A stretch of 64,000 nucleotides of DNA from Eubacterium sp. (lineage in GTDB: Bacteria; Bacillota; Clostridia; Peptostreptococcales; Anaerovoracaceae). The stretch spans positions 29,519 through 93,518 of the forward strand of contig JAETRU010000009.1 in assembly GCA_021769965.1 (NCBI GenBank), in the 5' to 3' direction. Of this stretch, positions 35,570 to 43,529 are shown piece after piece. The notes beneath the pieces were generated by a model that worked only from the letters and a program-made list of their open reading frames with translations, made no database searches and had not been told where the DNA came from. The position numbers and the translations under genes were made by a program. The first letter of the stretch is position 1. Each line of letters starts with the position of its first letter.

Positions 35570-35944
35570 TTACAGGACTCTTTCTGAGATCAGTCTGCCT
35601 ATCTCTACGATATCATTTGCACCGGAGAATTCAAGTTTGACCTTTCCAAGTCCAGAGAAATACATCTCAAGTTCACTATCAATATCAAGGACACCTGCAG
35701 TTTCAACTGAAAATGCTTGTATCTTGCTGTAAGGAAGCGATGTGAAATCTTTCTTCTTGCCCGTCATGCCCTGAACATTTACCGCAATCATTCTTTTGGT
35801 TGTGAAGATCACGTAGTCACGAATACCCGTGTATTCTGAAATAAACTCCTCACCGGCGATAAATAACGGTCGAATGTCTTTTTCGTGGTCGAATCCTTTT
35901 GCTTTCTTCAGTTTGAAAACGGTTCCATTCTTAAAATCAATCAT
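35570..35944 (-). CDS. bacterial PH-domain protein (bPH_1 type)
   Basis: A 124-residue soluble protein. The strand pattern around GIRDYVIFTTKRMIAVNVQGMTGKKKDFTSLPYSKIQAFSVE, followed by a C-terminal helix, fits the bPH_1 domain, a pleckstrin-homology-like fold of unknown bacterial role. Often found in mobile-element cargo. It is the leftmost prophage-side gene, next to the IS element. Confidence 0.78.
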   Translation of the reverse strand: MIDFKNGTVFKLKKAKGFDHEKDIRPLFIAGEEFISEYTGIRDYVIFTTKRMIAVNVQGMTGKKKDFTSLPYSKIQAFSVETAGVLDIDSELEMYFSGLGKVKLEFSGANDIVEIGRLISERVL

Positions 35945-35998
35945 TACTTTGTTCCTTTCTGTGAAAATTGCAGTAATTTATTCGGCAAATCTTGCCAT

Positions 35999-36022
35999 AA
36001 AACGCTCAGAAAGCGTTTTTTT
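35999..36022 (-). terminator. possible terminator between the small basic and PH-domain genes
   Basis: AAAACGCT and AGCGTTTT form a perfect 8 bp stem around a 5-base loop. The plus strand continues with further T residues; the minus strand gives only a short T-run, so its direction is uncertain. Confidence 0.45.
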
Positions 36023-36035
36023 CAGCAGCTAATAA

Positions 36036-36236
36036 TCATTTAAGAATATCTTTAACGCCAACTGTGGCTTTATGATATACGCTGTTCTTTACGGATTTTA
36101 CAGGATCCTTTGCAAATCCTACACCCTTCTTGCCGTATAGCGGATTGATGGCACTCTTTACAGCACGCTTGGATTTTCTAGTTGTACGTGCCTTGAGTGA
36201 TTTTTTTATGCTGGGTTTTCTTATTCCGATTTTCAT
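36036..36236 (-). CDS. small very basic protein, mobile-element associated
   Basis: A 66-residue protein with about one quarter Lys/Arg (MKIGIRKPSIKKSLKARTTR...), no membrane segment, and a central NPLYGKKGVGFAKDP segment. Similar small basic proteins are seen beside prophage and integrative-element genes in Firmicutes as I recall. Possibly nucleic-acid binding. No function can be assigned. Confidence 0.6.
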   Translation of the reverse strand: MKIGIRKPSIKKSLKARTTRKSKRAVKSAINPLYGKKGVGFAKDPVKSVKNSVYHKATVGVKDILK

Positions 36237-36336
36237 GTTGTATTCTCCACTGTTTTACAACGATATATCCCATGATAGGCAAGGCCTTCTTACCAGAATG
36301 CTCTATCAAGGGAGTTCATTCCGGTAAATGTGATGG

Positions 36337-37224
36337 CTACTTTCTTTCCAAAGATTTCAAATCCATTGATATTTGTTCATCGTCGGGTTCAGTTCTGTGC
36401 TCAAGGCGTTTCTGTGCCTCTTTCTCCAGCGTCTTGATACTCTTTTCTGGAGTAGGAAGATCTTCAGGCATGGTGCCTCCGAGTTCTTCGATCGTCTGCC
36501 GAACTTTTGCACCAACCTCATAATGCGTTTGGTTGGCAGCGTCCTTGCCTTGTATCTGATCTCTTCGAAGCTTTGCATCGGTCTGCGTTGCGCGGAAGAG
36601 GTTGGCAGCGAGTTCTTCGCTACCCATATGATCAAGGATCTTCTGACTCTTTTTTAGCCCTTTACGCTCGTGGATCTCTGTTTGCCCAAGACCACCGTAC
36701 AAGCCTTGATATCCGCGATTTTGGAAGACAGCAAAGTCTTGCTGAGTTTCCACACCTGCTTGCTGGGCTGCTTCTACCAGCGATTTATTATGCTCTTTAA
36801 GTTCGCCCCTGATAGCAAGGCGGCGCTGGTCTTCCGTAAGCTGGTCGAACTGATCTTGAAGTTCCTGCCGACGGGTTTGCACAGCAAAATACGTTTGCGC
36901 CAGTGCAATGGTTTCTTTTCTGGGATCTCCATTCTGAGCGATCAGATAGCAGGCATAACGGGTGAGCTTGATATCATGCACGGGAATATCAGCGACTCCA
37001 CCTTGTACCATTTTGTTGACGTCAACAAAATGGGATTTTTCAACGTTTTCCGAGTTAAGACATGCAGATTTCGCTTTGTCAATGACTTTCTCGAAATTTC
37101 GCCACTCTTTATATTCCAGCACCTCCTGAAGCTCTCTGGCCAGCCAGTATTCCTGTCCATTCTCATCAATGTGTTTAATCTCTTCAAAAGTATTCTCTTC
37201 GTTATTATCGAAAAAGAAAAACAT
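36337..37224 (-). CDS. dinD: DinD-like DNA-damage-inducible protein / antirepressor-type
   Basis: A 295-residue protein with an N-terminal BRO-like domain (GQEYWLARELQEVLEYKEWRNFEKVI) and the long DinD C-terminal region including ETQQDFAVFQNRGYQGLYGG. E. coli DinD is LexA-regulated and modulates RecA; phage copies may act as antirepressors. It lies downstream of the ImmA/CI pair in the same direction, so it may be co-transcribed with the lysogeny genes. The frame is intact. Confidence 0.85.
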   Translation of the reverse strand: MFFFFDNNEENTFEEIKHIDENGQEYWLARELQEVLEYKEWRNFEKVIDKAKSACLNSENVEKSHFVDVNKMVQGGVADIPVHDIKLTRYACYLIAQNGDPRKETIALAQTYFAVQTRRQELQDQFDQLTEDQRRLAIRGELKEHNKSLVEAAQQAGVETQQDFAVFQNRGYQGLYGGLGQTEIHERKGLKKSQKILDHMGSEELAANLFRATQTDAKLRRDQIQGKDAANQTHYEVGAKVRQTIEELGGTMPEDLPTPEKSIKTLEKEAQKRLEHRTEPDDEQISMDLKSLERK

Positions 37225-37266
37225 GGTACCCTCCTTTTATTTCAACTGGTTACAATTTCTAACCAA

Positions 37267-37671
37267 CTACAAAGATATATCCAATATTCTATGATATGTA
37301 AGTCCTTCACGCAGGAACTCTTCGTCTACATCCAGATATTCTGCCATCTCATATACTTGCGTATATCCCTTTGAAGCTGCTTCAATAATCCGCTCTACAG
37401 GGATCACCCGGTTAAATGCCCAAACTCTGGCCCGGCGTTCCTGCTTGGCATTGTTGAGATCTGATTGGTCTAAGATATTCCCGGCACTGGTCATATAGTG
37501 ACCGATCTCTTCGGCGAGGACACACATTTTCTTGTTTGACATTTCAATATCTTTCCTGATGGCGATCCGGGTACCAACCTGCAGCCCGTCAACGCTTTGC
37601 AGCTTTTTTTCCTTCACATCTAATCCAGCATCTAATGCTTCGTCTAATAAAGTTTCGTATGTCAATTCCAT
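37267..37671 (-). CDS. ImmA/IrrE-type metallopeptidase-like protein
   Basis: A 134-residue protein. The HExxH-like motif reads LAEEIGHYM, with Glu at the first zinc position, a variant common in phage ImmA homologues (LAEELGH). In ICEBs1 the homologue ImmA cleaves the repressor ImmR to trigger excision. It is directly downstream of the CI-like gene, the same arrangement. Whether the variant motif still binds zinc is uncertain. Confidence 0.82.
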   Translation of the reverse strand: MELTYETLLDEALDAGLDVKEKKLQSVDGLQVGTRIAIRKDIEMSNKKMCVLAEEIGHYMTSAGNILDQSDLNNAKQERRARVWAFNRVIPVERIIEAASKGYTQVYEMAEYLDVDEEFLREGLTYHRILDISL

Positions 37672-37701
37672 ATTTACCCCTAACCCAGTCTCACGACTGT
37701 A

Positions 37702-38160
37702 TCAAAAGTCATCATCCAGCATGATCGCAAGGTCATGCTCTCTCATTTCATCTGTTACTTCGATATCTGTCCGGGCATGAGCGGCGATAGAGATTGGACC
37801 GGCGTCAAAGGTGGAAACATTATCAGACACCGCATATCTTCCGGAAGCTACAAGGTCATCCAGATAGTCGTTGGCCTTACGCTGACCGACAGGGTTCAGC
37901 TGGCGATAGTTATCCAGCAGCTGATGCTCTGGATCAGCAAGGGAAGGGATGGAATCTGTGTCATATCCATCAACAAAGTATTCTAAAGTAACACCGAGTT
38001 CTTTCGCCAAACGCTGTAAATCGTCCAAATCTGCCTTAGTGTTGTCACGTTTTATTATGCTATAAACAGTAGATGCTGGAACATTCGCAGCTCTTGCTAC
38101 ATCGTTTACTTTCCTGCCTTTACTGGTTATCAAAATGTCAAGTTTGCTTCCGATACCCAT
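37702..38160 (-). CDS. CI-like XRE-family phage repressor
   Basis: A 152-residue repressor. The N-terminal XRE helix-turn-helix (residues about 8-62, VNDVARAANVPASTVYSIIK) is followed by a linker and a C-terminal region without a LexA-type Ser/Lys peptidase pair, so ImmA rather than RecA self-cleavage would inactivate it (inference). It has its own minus-strand promoter, overlapped by operator-like repeats. Confidence 0.9.
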   Translation of the reverse strand: MGIGSKLDILITSKGRKVNDVARAANVPASTVYSIIKRDNTKADLDDLQRLAKELGVTLEYFVDGYDTDSIPSLADPEHQLLDNYRQLNPVGQRKANDYLDDLVASGRYAVSDNVSTFDAGPISIAAHARTDIEVTDEMREHDLAIMLDDDF

Positions 38161-38187
38161 ATCAAACCTCCTGTAAATGTTGATTCA

Positions 38188-38297
38188 ATTATAAGGCGAT
38201 TGCGTGATTAAGTCAACAAAAAATTGCGCAAATGCAGAAAAAAGCATTGGCAATATGCGTAAATGCGTGTATATTAACATTAGGATTACGCAAATGA
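38188..38297. promoter_or_regulatory. prophage CI/Cro switch: two divergent promoters and operator repeats
   Basis: Minus strand (repressor): TTGACT at 38216-38211 and TATAAT at 38193-38188, 17 bases apart. Plus strand (cro): TTGGCA at 38247-38252 and TATATT at 38270-38275, 17 bases apart. Related operator-like sequences sit at 38223 (ATTGCGCAAATGC), 38255 (ATGCGTAAATGCG) and 38285 (ATTACGCAAATGA), about 30 bases apart, with a weaker one at 38199 inside the repressor promoter. This is a lambda-like control region that still looks intact. Confidence 0.8.
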
Positions 38298-38315
38298 ACA
38301 AAAGGAGGTGAGAGA

Positions 38316-38731
38316 ATGTATGAAAATCTCATTGTGGCAATGAAATTAAGACGGGTTACCATTGAGGATATTGCTGAATTTCTGGGAATACATCGAAATT
38401 CAGTAAGCAACAAGATCAACGGCAATAGCAAATTTACCATATCGTCTTTCATCGTAGAGCTTCGGCAGCGGGGCTACAGCATTAGAAGGCGAAAAACGAT
38501 GTATTGGACGGAATCCGGTTCGTGGCGTCTATGCTGAACCGTGAACAGATCGCAGTATCTGACCAGTGCAAGGAGACCATCAAAGAGTTTGCCTCCTATG
38601 TTTGGAACGAGAAGGCTGCCGATTGGGGCGAGGACAAGCCTGTCAAACAAAATGACCATTGTATGGATGCCCTGCGGTATTTCTGCAATACGAAGCTCAG
38701 AAAGAGCGCAGGTGTATCAATTTTGAAATAG
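38316..38731 (+). pseudogene. Cro-like HTH fused by deletion to the 3' end of large terminase, then frameshifted
   Basis: From ATG 38316 (AAAGGAGGTGAGAGA before it) about 43 residues read as a Cro-like XRE protein (MKLRRVTIEDIAEFLGIHR...). At about 38440 the same frame turns into the C-terminal part of a phage large terminase (FIVELRQRGYSI). A one-base loss near 38485 shifts the rest into another frame, where KNDVLDGIRFVASMLNREQ and KQNDHCMDALRYF follow, ending at 38731. The early region and most of the terminase are therefore deleted. A short Cro-like peptide could still be made up to 38537. Confidence 0.82.
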
Positions 38732-38740
38732 AGATTATCT

Positions 38741-40156
38741 ATGGAACTTGAAATCATCAAAAAGCTGATTAGAAAACATATGCCTGGACACGGGAGCTTT
38801 ATGCGAAGGGCAGAGGTGGCGGAACGGTATTACCGTAATGAGACGGACGTACTGTTTACGGAGCGGACAAAACCATCTCTTGATAAGGACGAAAAGGAAG
38901 ATAATCCGCTTCGTAATGCCGATAACCGGATCTCGCGGAACTTCCACGGTCTTTTCGTAAACCAGAAGGCGTCATATGCGTTTACTTCTCCGCCGCTGTT
39001 TGACCTTGGCAACGTGCAGGCGAATAAGCGGGTCACAGAAGTCTTCGGTGATGAGTATGCGAAAAACTGCGCAGAACTTTGTGTCAATGCGGTGAATTGC
39101 TCTGTAGGCTGGGTTCATTACTGGGATAATGGCAGCGGTTTTGAATGGGCTGTAGTGGACAGTAAGGAAGTAATCCCGATCTTTGATGAGAGTTTGAAAC
39201 AGAAACTTGTTGGAGCACTGCGGGTCTACAACACCATTGATGAAGAAACGGGGGAGCGATATGCGGTATATGAATACTGGACTGACGATGAATGCCAGGC
39301 ATTTCGGCGCCGGATCGCAGACACTGTTGATGAGGGGCTTATGCATTATGATATGTTTTTCGATCCTACCTATGGGGAACCGGTCTGGTGGTATGAACAT
39401 GATTTCGAGGAAGTACCGTTTATTCCGTTTTGGAACAACAACGTCAGAACCAGTGATCTGAAGAGCATCAAGCCGCTGATTGACGTTTACGATAAAGTAT
39501 TTAGCGGTTTTATCAATGATTTGGACGCCGTGCAGGAGCTGATCTTCGTTCTTTCGGGATACAGCGGCACGGATCTGAATACCTTCCTGTCGGACTTGAA
39601 GAAGTACAAGACCTCAAGGTTGATGCGGATGAGAATAATCCAGGCGTCTCGACGCTCAGCATCGAGATACCGATTGAAGCCAGGAACAGCGTGCTGGAGG
39701 CGACCAGAAAGGCAATCTTTGAACAGGGACAGGGTTTTGATCCGCAGCCGGAGAATTTCGGGAACCAATCGGGAGAAGCGCTGAAATTCATGTATTCCCT
39801 GCTGGAAATGAAGACCGGACTGATGGAGACGGAGTTCCGGCTTGGATTTTCACGGCTGGTGCGGGCCATTTGCAAGCATGGGGGAATAGCATGCAGCACA
39901 ATTACACAGGTCTGGTATCGAAACAGTATTAAGAATGATGTGAAGCTGCGCGCAGATATGCCGGGACAGTGAAGGCATCATCAGTCGGATGACGATCCTG
40001 AAGAATCATCCGTTTGTTGAGGACGCTGAGGCAGAGTTGAAGCAACTGGAGAAGGAAGAACAGGGAAACCTGGAGAAGATGAACCAGTACGGAGGAGCTT
40101 TCGGCAATAATCTGAAGGATCCTGATGATTCCGGCGGTGAAGGCGATGAAGAATAA
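38741..40156 (+). pseudogene. phage portal protein (SPP1 gp6-like), two frameshifts
   Basis: The first frame (from ATG 38741) encodes the portal N-terminal two thirds, including RNADNRISRNFHGLFVNQK and the clip/stem start, up to about 39612. After a one-base deletion the portal sequence continues in another frame (KVDADENNPGVSTLSIEIPI... to KHGG) until about 39965. It then moves to a third frame (EGIISRMTILKNHPFVEDAE...) ending at 40156. Portal dodecamers form the DNA entry channel of the capsid; this one cannot be made intact. Confidence 0.88.
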
Positions 40157-41534
40157 CGAATACTGGCGGTAGCGTTTTGAAGCCTTGGAGAAGTCTCTGG
40201 ATTCCATCGGGCAGGAAGCATACTTCCAGATCGAACCGGCTTTTGATGAAGCACTGCGTGATATAGACGGGCAGATCGAGAAGTGGATGTACCGGATCGC
40301 TGATAACAATAAGCTTAGTCTGGCCGATGCAAGAAAGCTTTTGGATGCTGATCAGCTGGAGGAGTTTCGTTGGTCCGTGGATGAGTACATAAAACACGGT
40401 CAGGAGAATGCAATCAATCAGCAGTGGATGAAGCAGCTGGAGAACGCTTCGGCTAAATACCATATCAGTCGTTTGGAGGCACTGAAGGTCCAGACGTAGC
40501 AGTCGCTGGAAAAAGCCTTTGGAAACTATCTCGACGGCGTGGACGATATGGTAAGGCGAGTTTATGAAGAGGGCTATTACCGGACTGCCTTCGAGTTACA
40601 GCGAGGTTTTGGTATCGGGTGGAATATTTCATCGATAGACGAAAAAAAGCTGTCAAAGCTGATCGCAAAGCCCTGGGCGGCGGACGGAAAGAATTTTTCA
40701 GACCGAATCTGGCAGTCTAAGGTTCAGATGGTGGACGAGCTGCATAAACAGCTGACTCGGACATGCATTCTGGGGAAGTCTCCAGACGAGGCCATCAAGG
40801 CCATGATAAAATATGTGAAGAATGGTGTCAAGAACGCCAAGTCACAGGCCGCCCGGCTCGTCATGACCGAACAGGCCTTTTTTGCTTCCGCTGCGGAGAA
40901 GGATGCATATCTGGAGCTGGGTGTCGAGGAATATGAGATCGTGGCAACGCTGGACTCTCATACCTCGGAGATCTGCCAGGAGCTTGACGGCAAGCACTTC
41001 CCGATGTCGCAATACGAGGAGGGAGTTACGGCGCCGCCGTTTCATGTTTGGTGCCGGTCCACGACCTGCCCGTATTTTGATGATGAGTTTACCATAGGTG
41101 AGATGCGGGCGGCCAGAGGCGAGGACGGTAAGACCTACCATGTGCCGGCAGATATGAAGTGTCCTGAATGGAAAGAAAAATTTGTTGATAATACAAGGAA
41201 AAATGCTATAATAAGAAGTGCAAAGGAAAATGGAATTAATGGTGTAGTGGATGTAGATCCAAAGCCATTGAATTTAGATAAATATTCATTTGATGATGCA
41301 CACATTAATGCGCAAAGAAAACACAATGTCACGAGAATAGAAGCGGAACAATTCATGAAGGAGGCGTCTGTTTCTTTGACAAGGTGGAACGGTAGGTTCG
41401 TCAATTTTTATGGCGAACAGGGTGCTGTTTATATTGATATTAAAAATAAAGTCATTAGGACAGCGTTTAGGAAAGAAGAATTTGATGAAAAAACCAAAGA
41501 ATTTATGAAAGTGGTGTTGAATTATGGAAGATAA
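40146..41534 (+). pseudogene. MuF-type minor capsid protein with C-terminal PBECR-like toxin domain, two in-frame TAG stops
   Basis: One reading frame runs from ATG 40146 to 41534 apart from TAG codons at 40170-40172 and 40497-40499. The N-terminal part is SPP1 gp7/MuF-like, with the minor head motif HTSEICQELDGKHFPMSQYE and CRSTTCPYF. The last ~110 residues (from about 41205) form a separate AT-richer domain with DDAHINAQRKHNVTRIEAEQF and a basic strand-rich end, resembling the phage barnase/EndoU/ColicinE5-RelE-like (PBECR) nuclease domains fused to MuF proteins. The stretch after the second stop (40539-41534) is open and could still be translated. Confidence 0.8.
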
Positions 41535-41697
41535 AATCATGTGCCCGCTTATCAATGATATAATTGAAGTAGGTGATTGCATTGTTTGTTCAGATGTATC
41601 AAGTGGTATGCTGAAAGAAGAATGTATTTCTGACAAGTTTAGAGAAAAGAAGAACTGGCGGGACATTTGCGTCTCTTGCAAATACCATGAAATGTAA
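41524..41697 (+). CDS. small Cys-rich protein overlapping the MuF-toxin gene
   Basis: A 57-residue frame with start ATG 41524 inside the last codons of the MuF gene. It has five cysteines and a terminal His (MCPL, GDCIVC, ECIS, CVSCKYH), which suggests a zinc-binding knuckle. The overlap with a toxin-domain gene and the shift to AT-rich codons shared with the toxin domain make it a candidate immunity/antitoxin partner. It could also be an unrelated phage zinc-ribbon protein. Intact. Confidence 0.62.
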   Translation: MEDKIMCPLINDIIEVGDCIVCSDVSSGMLKEECISDKFREKKNWRDICVSCKYHEM

Positions 41698-41728
41698 AAT
41701 CACTTTTATAAACGGTGAAATGTTATCT

Positions 41729-41755
41729 AAGGACTACCAACGTGGTGGTCCTTTT
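41729..41755 (+). terminator. hairpin after the small Cys-rich gene
   Basis: AAGGACTACC and GGTGGTCCTT pair with one G-T pair around AACGT, followed by TTATATT. Confidence 0.6.
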
Positions 41756-41828
41756 ATATTGCCCTGGATAAGGCGTAAAAGTGTCCAGCCAAGGGAAGTG
41801 AACCCGTAAAAAACGTAGGAGGTAAAAA

Positions 41829-42329
41829 ATGAAGAGAAAATACTTAGAGGACTTAGGCTTGGACAAAGAAGTGATCGATAAGATCATGGAGGAAAATGGC
41901 AGGGATATCGAAGCCGCCAAGGGAGAGCTGGAAGCCATTACGAAGGAAAGAGACAGTCTGAAAACGACTGTATCGGATCGTGATAAGCAGCTGGAGGATC
42001 TGAAGAAGTCTACTGGCGATGCTCAGAAGCTGAAAGCGACCATTGAGCAGCTGCAGGCGGACAATAAGAAGATCGGAATTGATGCTGCTATCGAAAAGGC
42101 ACTGACCGGTGCAAAGGCGAAAAACCTGACCGCCGTTAAGGCTCTGCTGAAAGATCTGGACAAAGCAGAACTCGCTGATGACGGAACCGTTAAAGGTCTG
42201 GAGGATCAGATCAAAGCTCTGCAGAAGGCTGATGACAGTAAATTTCTTTTCGCTGACGACAAGCCGGGTAAACCGCAGATCAAAGGAGGTCGGAGGCGAT
42301 GCAAACATCTGAGCTTATTGGCATACTGA
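41829..42329 (+). pseudogene. phage scaffold (GP20-like) protein, C-terminus lost by deletion
   Basis: A 166-residue frame. Residues about 1-150 form a long charged coiled coil (TKERDSLKTTVSDRDKQLEDLKK) ending in KFLFADDKPGK, the layout of Gp20-type scaffolds that shape procapsids. The final residues (GGRRRCKHLS...) are out-of-frame sequence of the next gene's ribosome site and start, showing a deletion at about 42285 that removed the scaffold end, major capsid and tail genes. AGGAGG precedes ATG 41829. Confidence 0.78.
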
Positions 42330-42631
42330 CGCTGTTTCTCGGTGGTAACGGCATAATCAGCTACCTGATTCAATATTCGCTCTCAAAGCGAGACAGGAGA
42401 CAGGAAAAAGATGATCTTGTCATGCAAACGTTATCCTTACAGTCGTACTGCAATCTGAAGCAGGAGATTGTAGCATTGCTTGATAAGGGTTGGGCTGCTG
42501 AATCGGAACGCCGATTCTTGTACAAGATGTATGATAACTACAAGGCTCACGGCTGGAACGAGGACATGGACGCCATGATGCGGCAGGTCGACGAGTTACC
42601 TTATGGGCTATCGGGAGGATTGTCAACATAA
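42299..42631 (+). CDS. phage small membrane protein of the lysis region
   Basis: A 110-residue protein with one N-terminal membrane helix (about residues 6-26), a charged middle (SKRDRRQEKDD) and the C-terminal segment RRFLYKMYDNYKAHGWNEDMDA. Proteins of this layout sit beside holin and endolysin genes in Firmicutes phages; no lysin remains here. AAAGGAGGTCGGAGGCG precedes ATG 42299. The frame is intact. Confidence 0.7.
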   Translation: MQTSELIGILTLFLGGNGIISYLIQYSLSKRDRRQEKDDLVMQTLSLQSYCNLKQEIVALLDKGWAAESERRFLYKMYDNYKAHGWNEDMDAMMRQVDELPYGLSGGLST

Positions 42632-42672
42632 AAAATGAAAGCCAGAGCATCAGTCCTGGCTTTCATTTTTTT
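42631..42672 (+). terminator. intrinsic terminator at the end of the prophage remnant
   Basis: AAAATGAAAGCCAG and CTGGCTTTCATTTT form a perfect 14 bp stem, followed by further T residues. Confidence 0.85.
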
Positions 42673-42743
42673 GTATCGTATGCAGCCCTGTTTTATCTAC
42701 GCCATAGAGGATTCTCAAAAATGTAGGTAGAATGTAGGTAAAG

Positions 42744-42774
42744 AAAAAACCAGCGGCTAAAACCGTTGGTTTTT
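42744..42774 (-). terminator. intrinsic terminator downstream of tRNA-Ser
   Basis: AAAAACCAGCGG and CCGTTGGTTTTT pair (one G-T pair) around CTAAAA. The stem ends in T residues on both strands, so it can stop tRNA transcripts and transcription from the prophage side. Confidence 0.75.
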
Positions 42775-42785
42775 CAATGTTTTTC

Positions 42786-42873
42786 TGGCGGAGGACATGG
42801 GACTCGAACCCACGGGGCTGTTACACCTTACCGCATTTCCAATGCGGCTCCTTAGCCACTCGGTCAATCCTCC
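42786..42873 (-). tRNA. tRNA-Ser (anticodon GGA)
   Basis: Read on the minus strand, GGAGGAT pairs with GTCCTCC; the anticodon stem CCGCA/TGCGG encloses TTGGAAA (anticodon GGA). A long variable arm typical of tRNA-Ser follows, then a T-arm with GTTCGAGTC. The CCA end is encoded at 42788-42786. It reads UCC/UCU codons. Its 3' end faces the prophage remnant, a common integration site. Confidence 0.93.
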
Positions 42874-42970
42874 AGGCACCATTACAATTTACCATAAACC
42901 GCAGAAAAAAGCAAGTGGTTTTTGACAAATTATATATTTTTTTTATTATCTTCCATAGATATGAGATAGA

Positions 42971-43044
42971 TGGAGCGGACAACGGGAATCGAACCCGCCT
43001 CCTCAGCTTGGGAAGCTGATATTCTACCAATGAACTATGTCCGC
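42971..43044 (-). tRNA. tRNA-Gly (anticodon CCC)
   Basis: On the minus strand GCGGACA pairs with TGTCCGC; the anticodon stem TCAGC/GCTGA encloses TTCCCAA (anticodon CCC); the T-arm holds GTTCGATTC; discriminator T and CCA are encoded. It reads GGG codons. It lies 97 bases upstream of tRNA-Ser and is probably co-transcribed with it. Confidence 0.92.
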
Positions 43045-43234
43045 ATACGACTTATAGTATAGCACACTTTTAAGGAAAAGGGAAGAACTATTTTTTATTC
43101 GGAAGCGGGGCGTGGCTGCTCGCCGCGCAGGTACAGAGGCAGACGCCTTTGTGAAGGCTGTTTCCCTTTGCCGGATCTGCCAGAGAAAACAGGCGTGATC
43201 TTGTAACCAGATGGTAAAGGAATATTTTAGAATC

Positions 43235-43312
43235 TGTTTCTAAAACGTCAAAAATGGTTTCTATAGAAACCAGAATTGGTGAATCAGAAACGGACCTGAC
43301 TCGTGCAGAAAC
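43235..43312 (-). repeat. copy C of a phased GGTTTC-N4-GAAACC element
   Basis: The core GGTTTCTATAGAAACC at 43256-43271 is identical to copy A. TGTTTC at 43235-43240 is 21 bases to the left. GAAAC at 43287 and 43308 are 21 and 42 bases to the right of the core GAAACC at 43266. By the linker sequence (ATTTTTGACGTTTTA on the minus strand) it is oriented opposite to copies A and B. Confidence 0.75.
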
Positions 43313-43471
43313 AAGTGCTCTTGATTCTATGTAAAAAACAGGAATATTCTGGAACACGGAGTCTAAAAAAGCCTGAGCTCTTAAAAATATCCATAAATAT
43401 CCATAAACACCCATGAAATAATTGACTGAACTATATAATTAAGTATTGCCATAGGATCCGCTGCTTAAAGC

Positions 43472-43529
43472 GGTTTCAAAATCAGGCAAAATGGTTTCAA
43501 CAGAAACCAAAACCGCAAAAAAAGAAACC
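43472..43529 (-). repeat. copy D of a phased GGTTTC-N4-GAAACC element
   Basis: The core GGTTTCAACAGAAACC is at 43493-43508. GGTTTC at 43472 is exactly 21 bases left, and GAAACC at 43524 exactly 21 bases right of the matching core half. On the minus strand the linker reads ATTTTGCCTGATTTT, nearly the same as copies A and B. It is 237 bases from copy C, centre to centre. Confidence 0.75.

Larger units (their letters stand above)
35570..42672. mobile_element. degraded Siphovirus-type prophage remnant
   Basis: Minus-strand genes for a PH-domain protein, a small basic protein, DinD, an ImmA-like protein and a CI-like repressor face plus-strand pieces of Cro, terminase, portal, MuF, scaffold and lysis genes. 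No integrase, replication, major capsid, tail or endolysin gene is left. At least two deletion junctions (near 38440 and 42285), three frameshifts and two nonsense codons are readable. Borders are approximate: the IS element is on the left, the tRNA-Ser/tRNA-Gly pair on the right. Confidence 0.85.

Noticed and set aside
37267..37671. ImmA-like gene as inactive because its HExxH begins with Glu
   Set aside because: The same LAEE.GH variant is common in intact phage homologues as I recall, so inactivity cannot be inferred.
40146..41534. Two in-frame TAG codons in an otherwise continuous phage gene, suggesting amber codon reassignment
   Set aside because: Neighbouring phage genes have frameshifts and deletion junctions, so simple decay explains the stops; no suppressor tRNA is visible in the window.
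42786..42873. tRNA-Ser as the prophage attachment site
   Set aside because: Position fits, but I found no second copy of the tRNA 3' end on the left side of the remnant, so no att pair can be claimed.
43088..43414. 108-codon minus-strand frame between the tRNAs and the Na/Pi gene
   Set aside because: It runs through repeat copy C, has no convincing ribosome site, and its sequence resembles translated repeat rather than a protein family.
43235..43529. GTTTC/GAAAC repeats considered as a CRISPR array
   Set aside because: Repeats are only 5-6 bp with 21 bp spacing and conserved linkers; there are no unique spacers of 30 or more bases and no cas genes.
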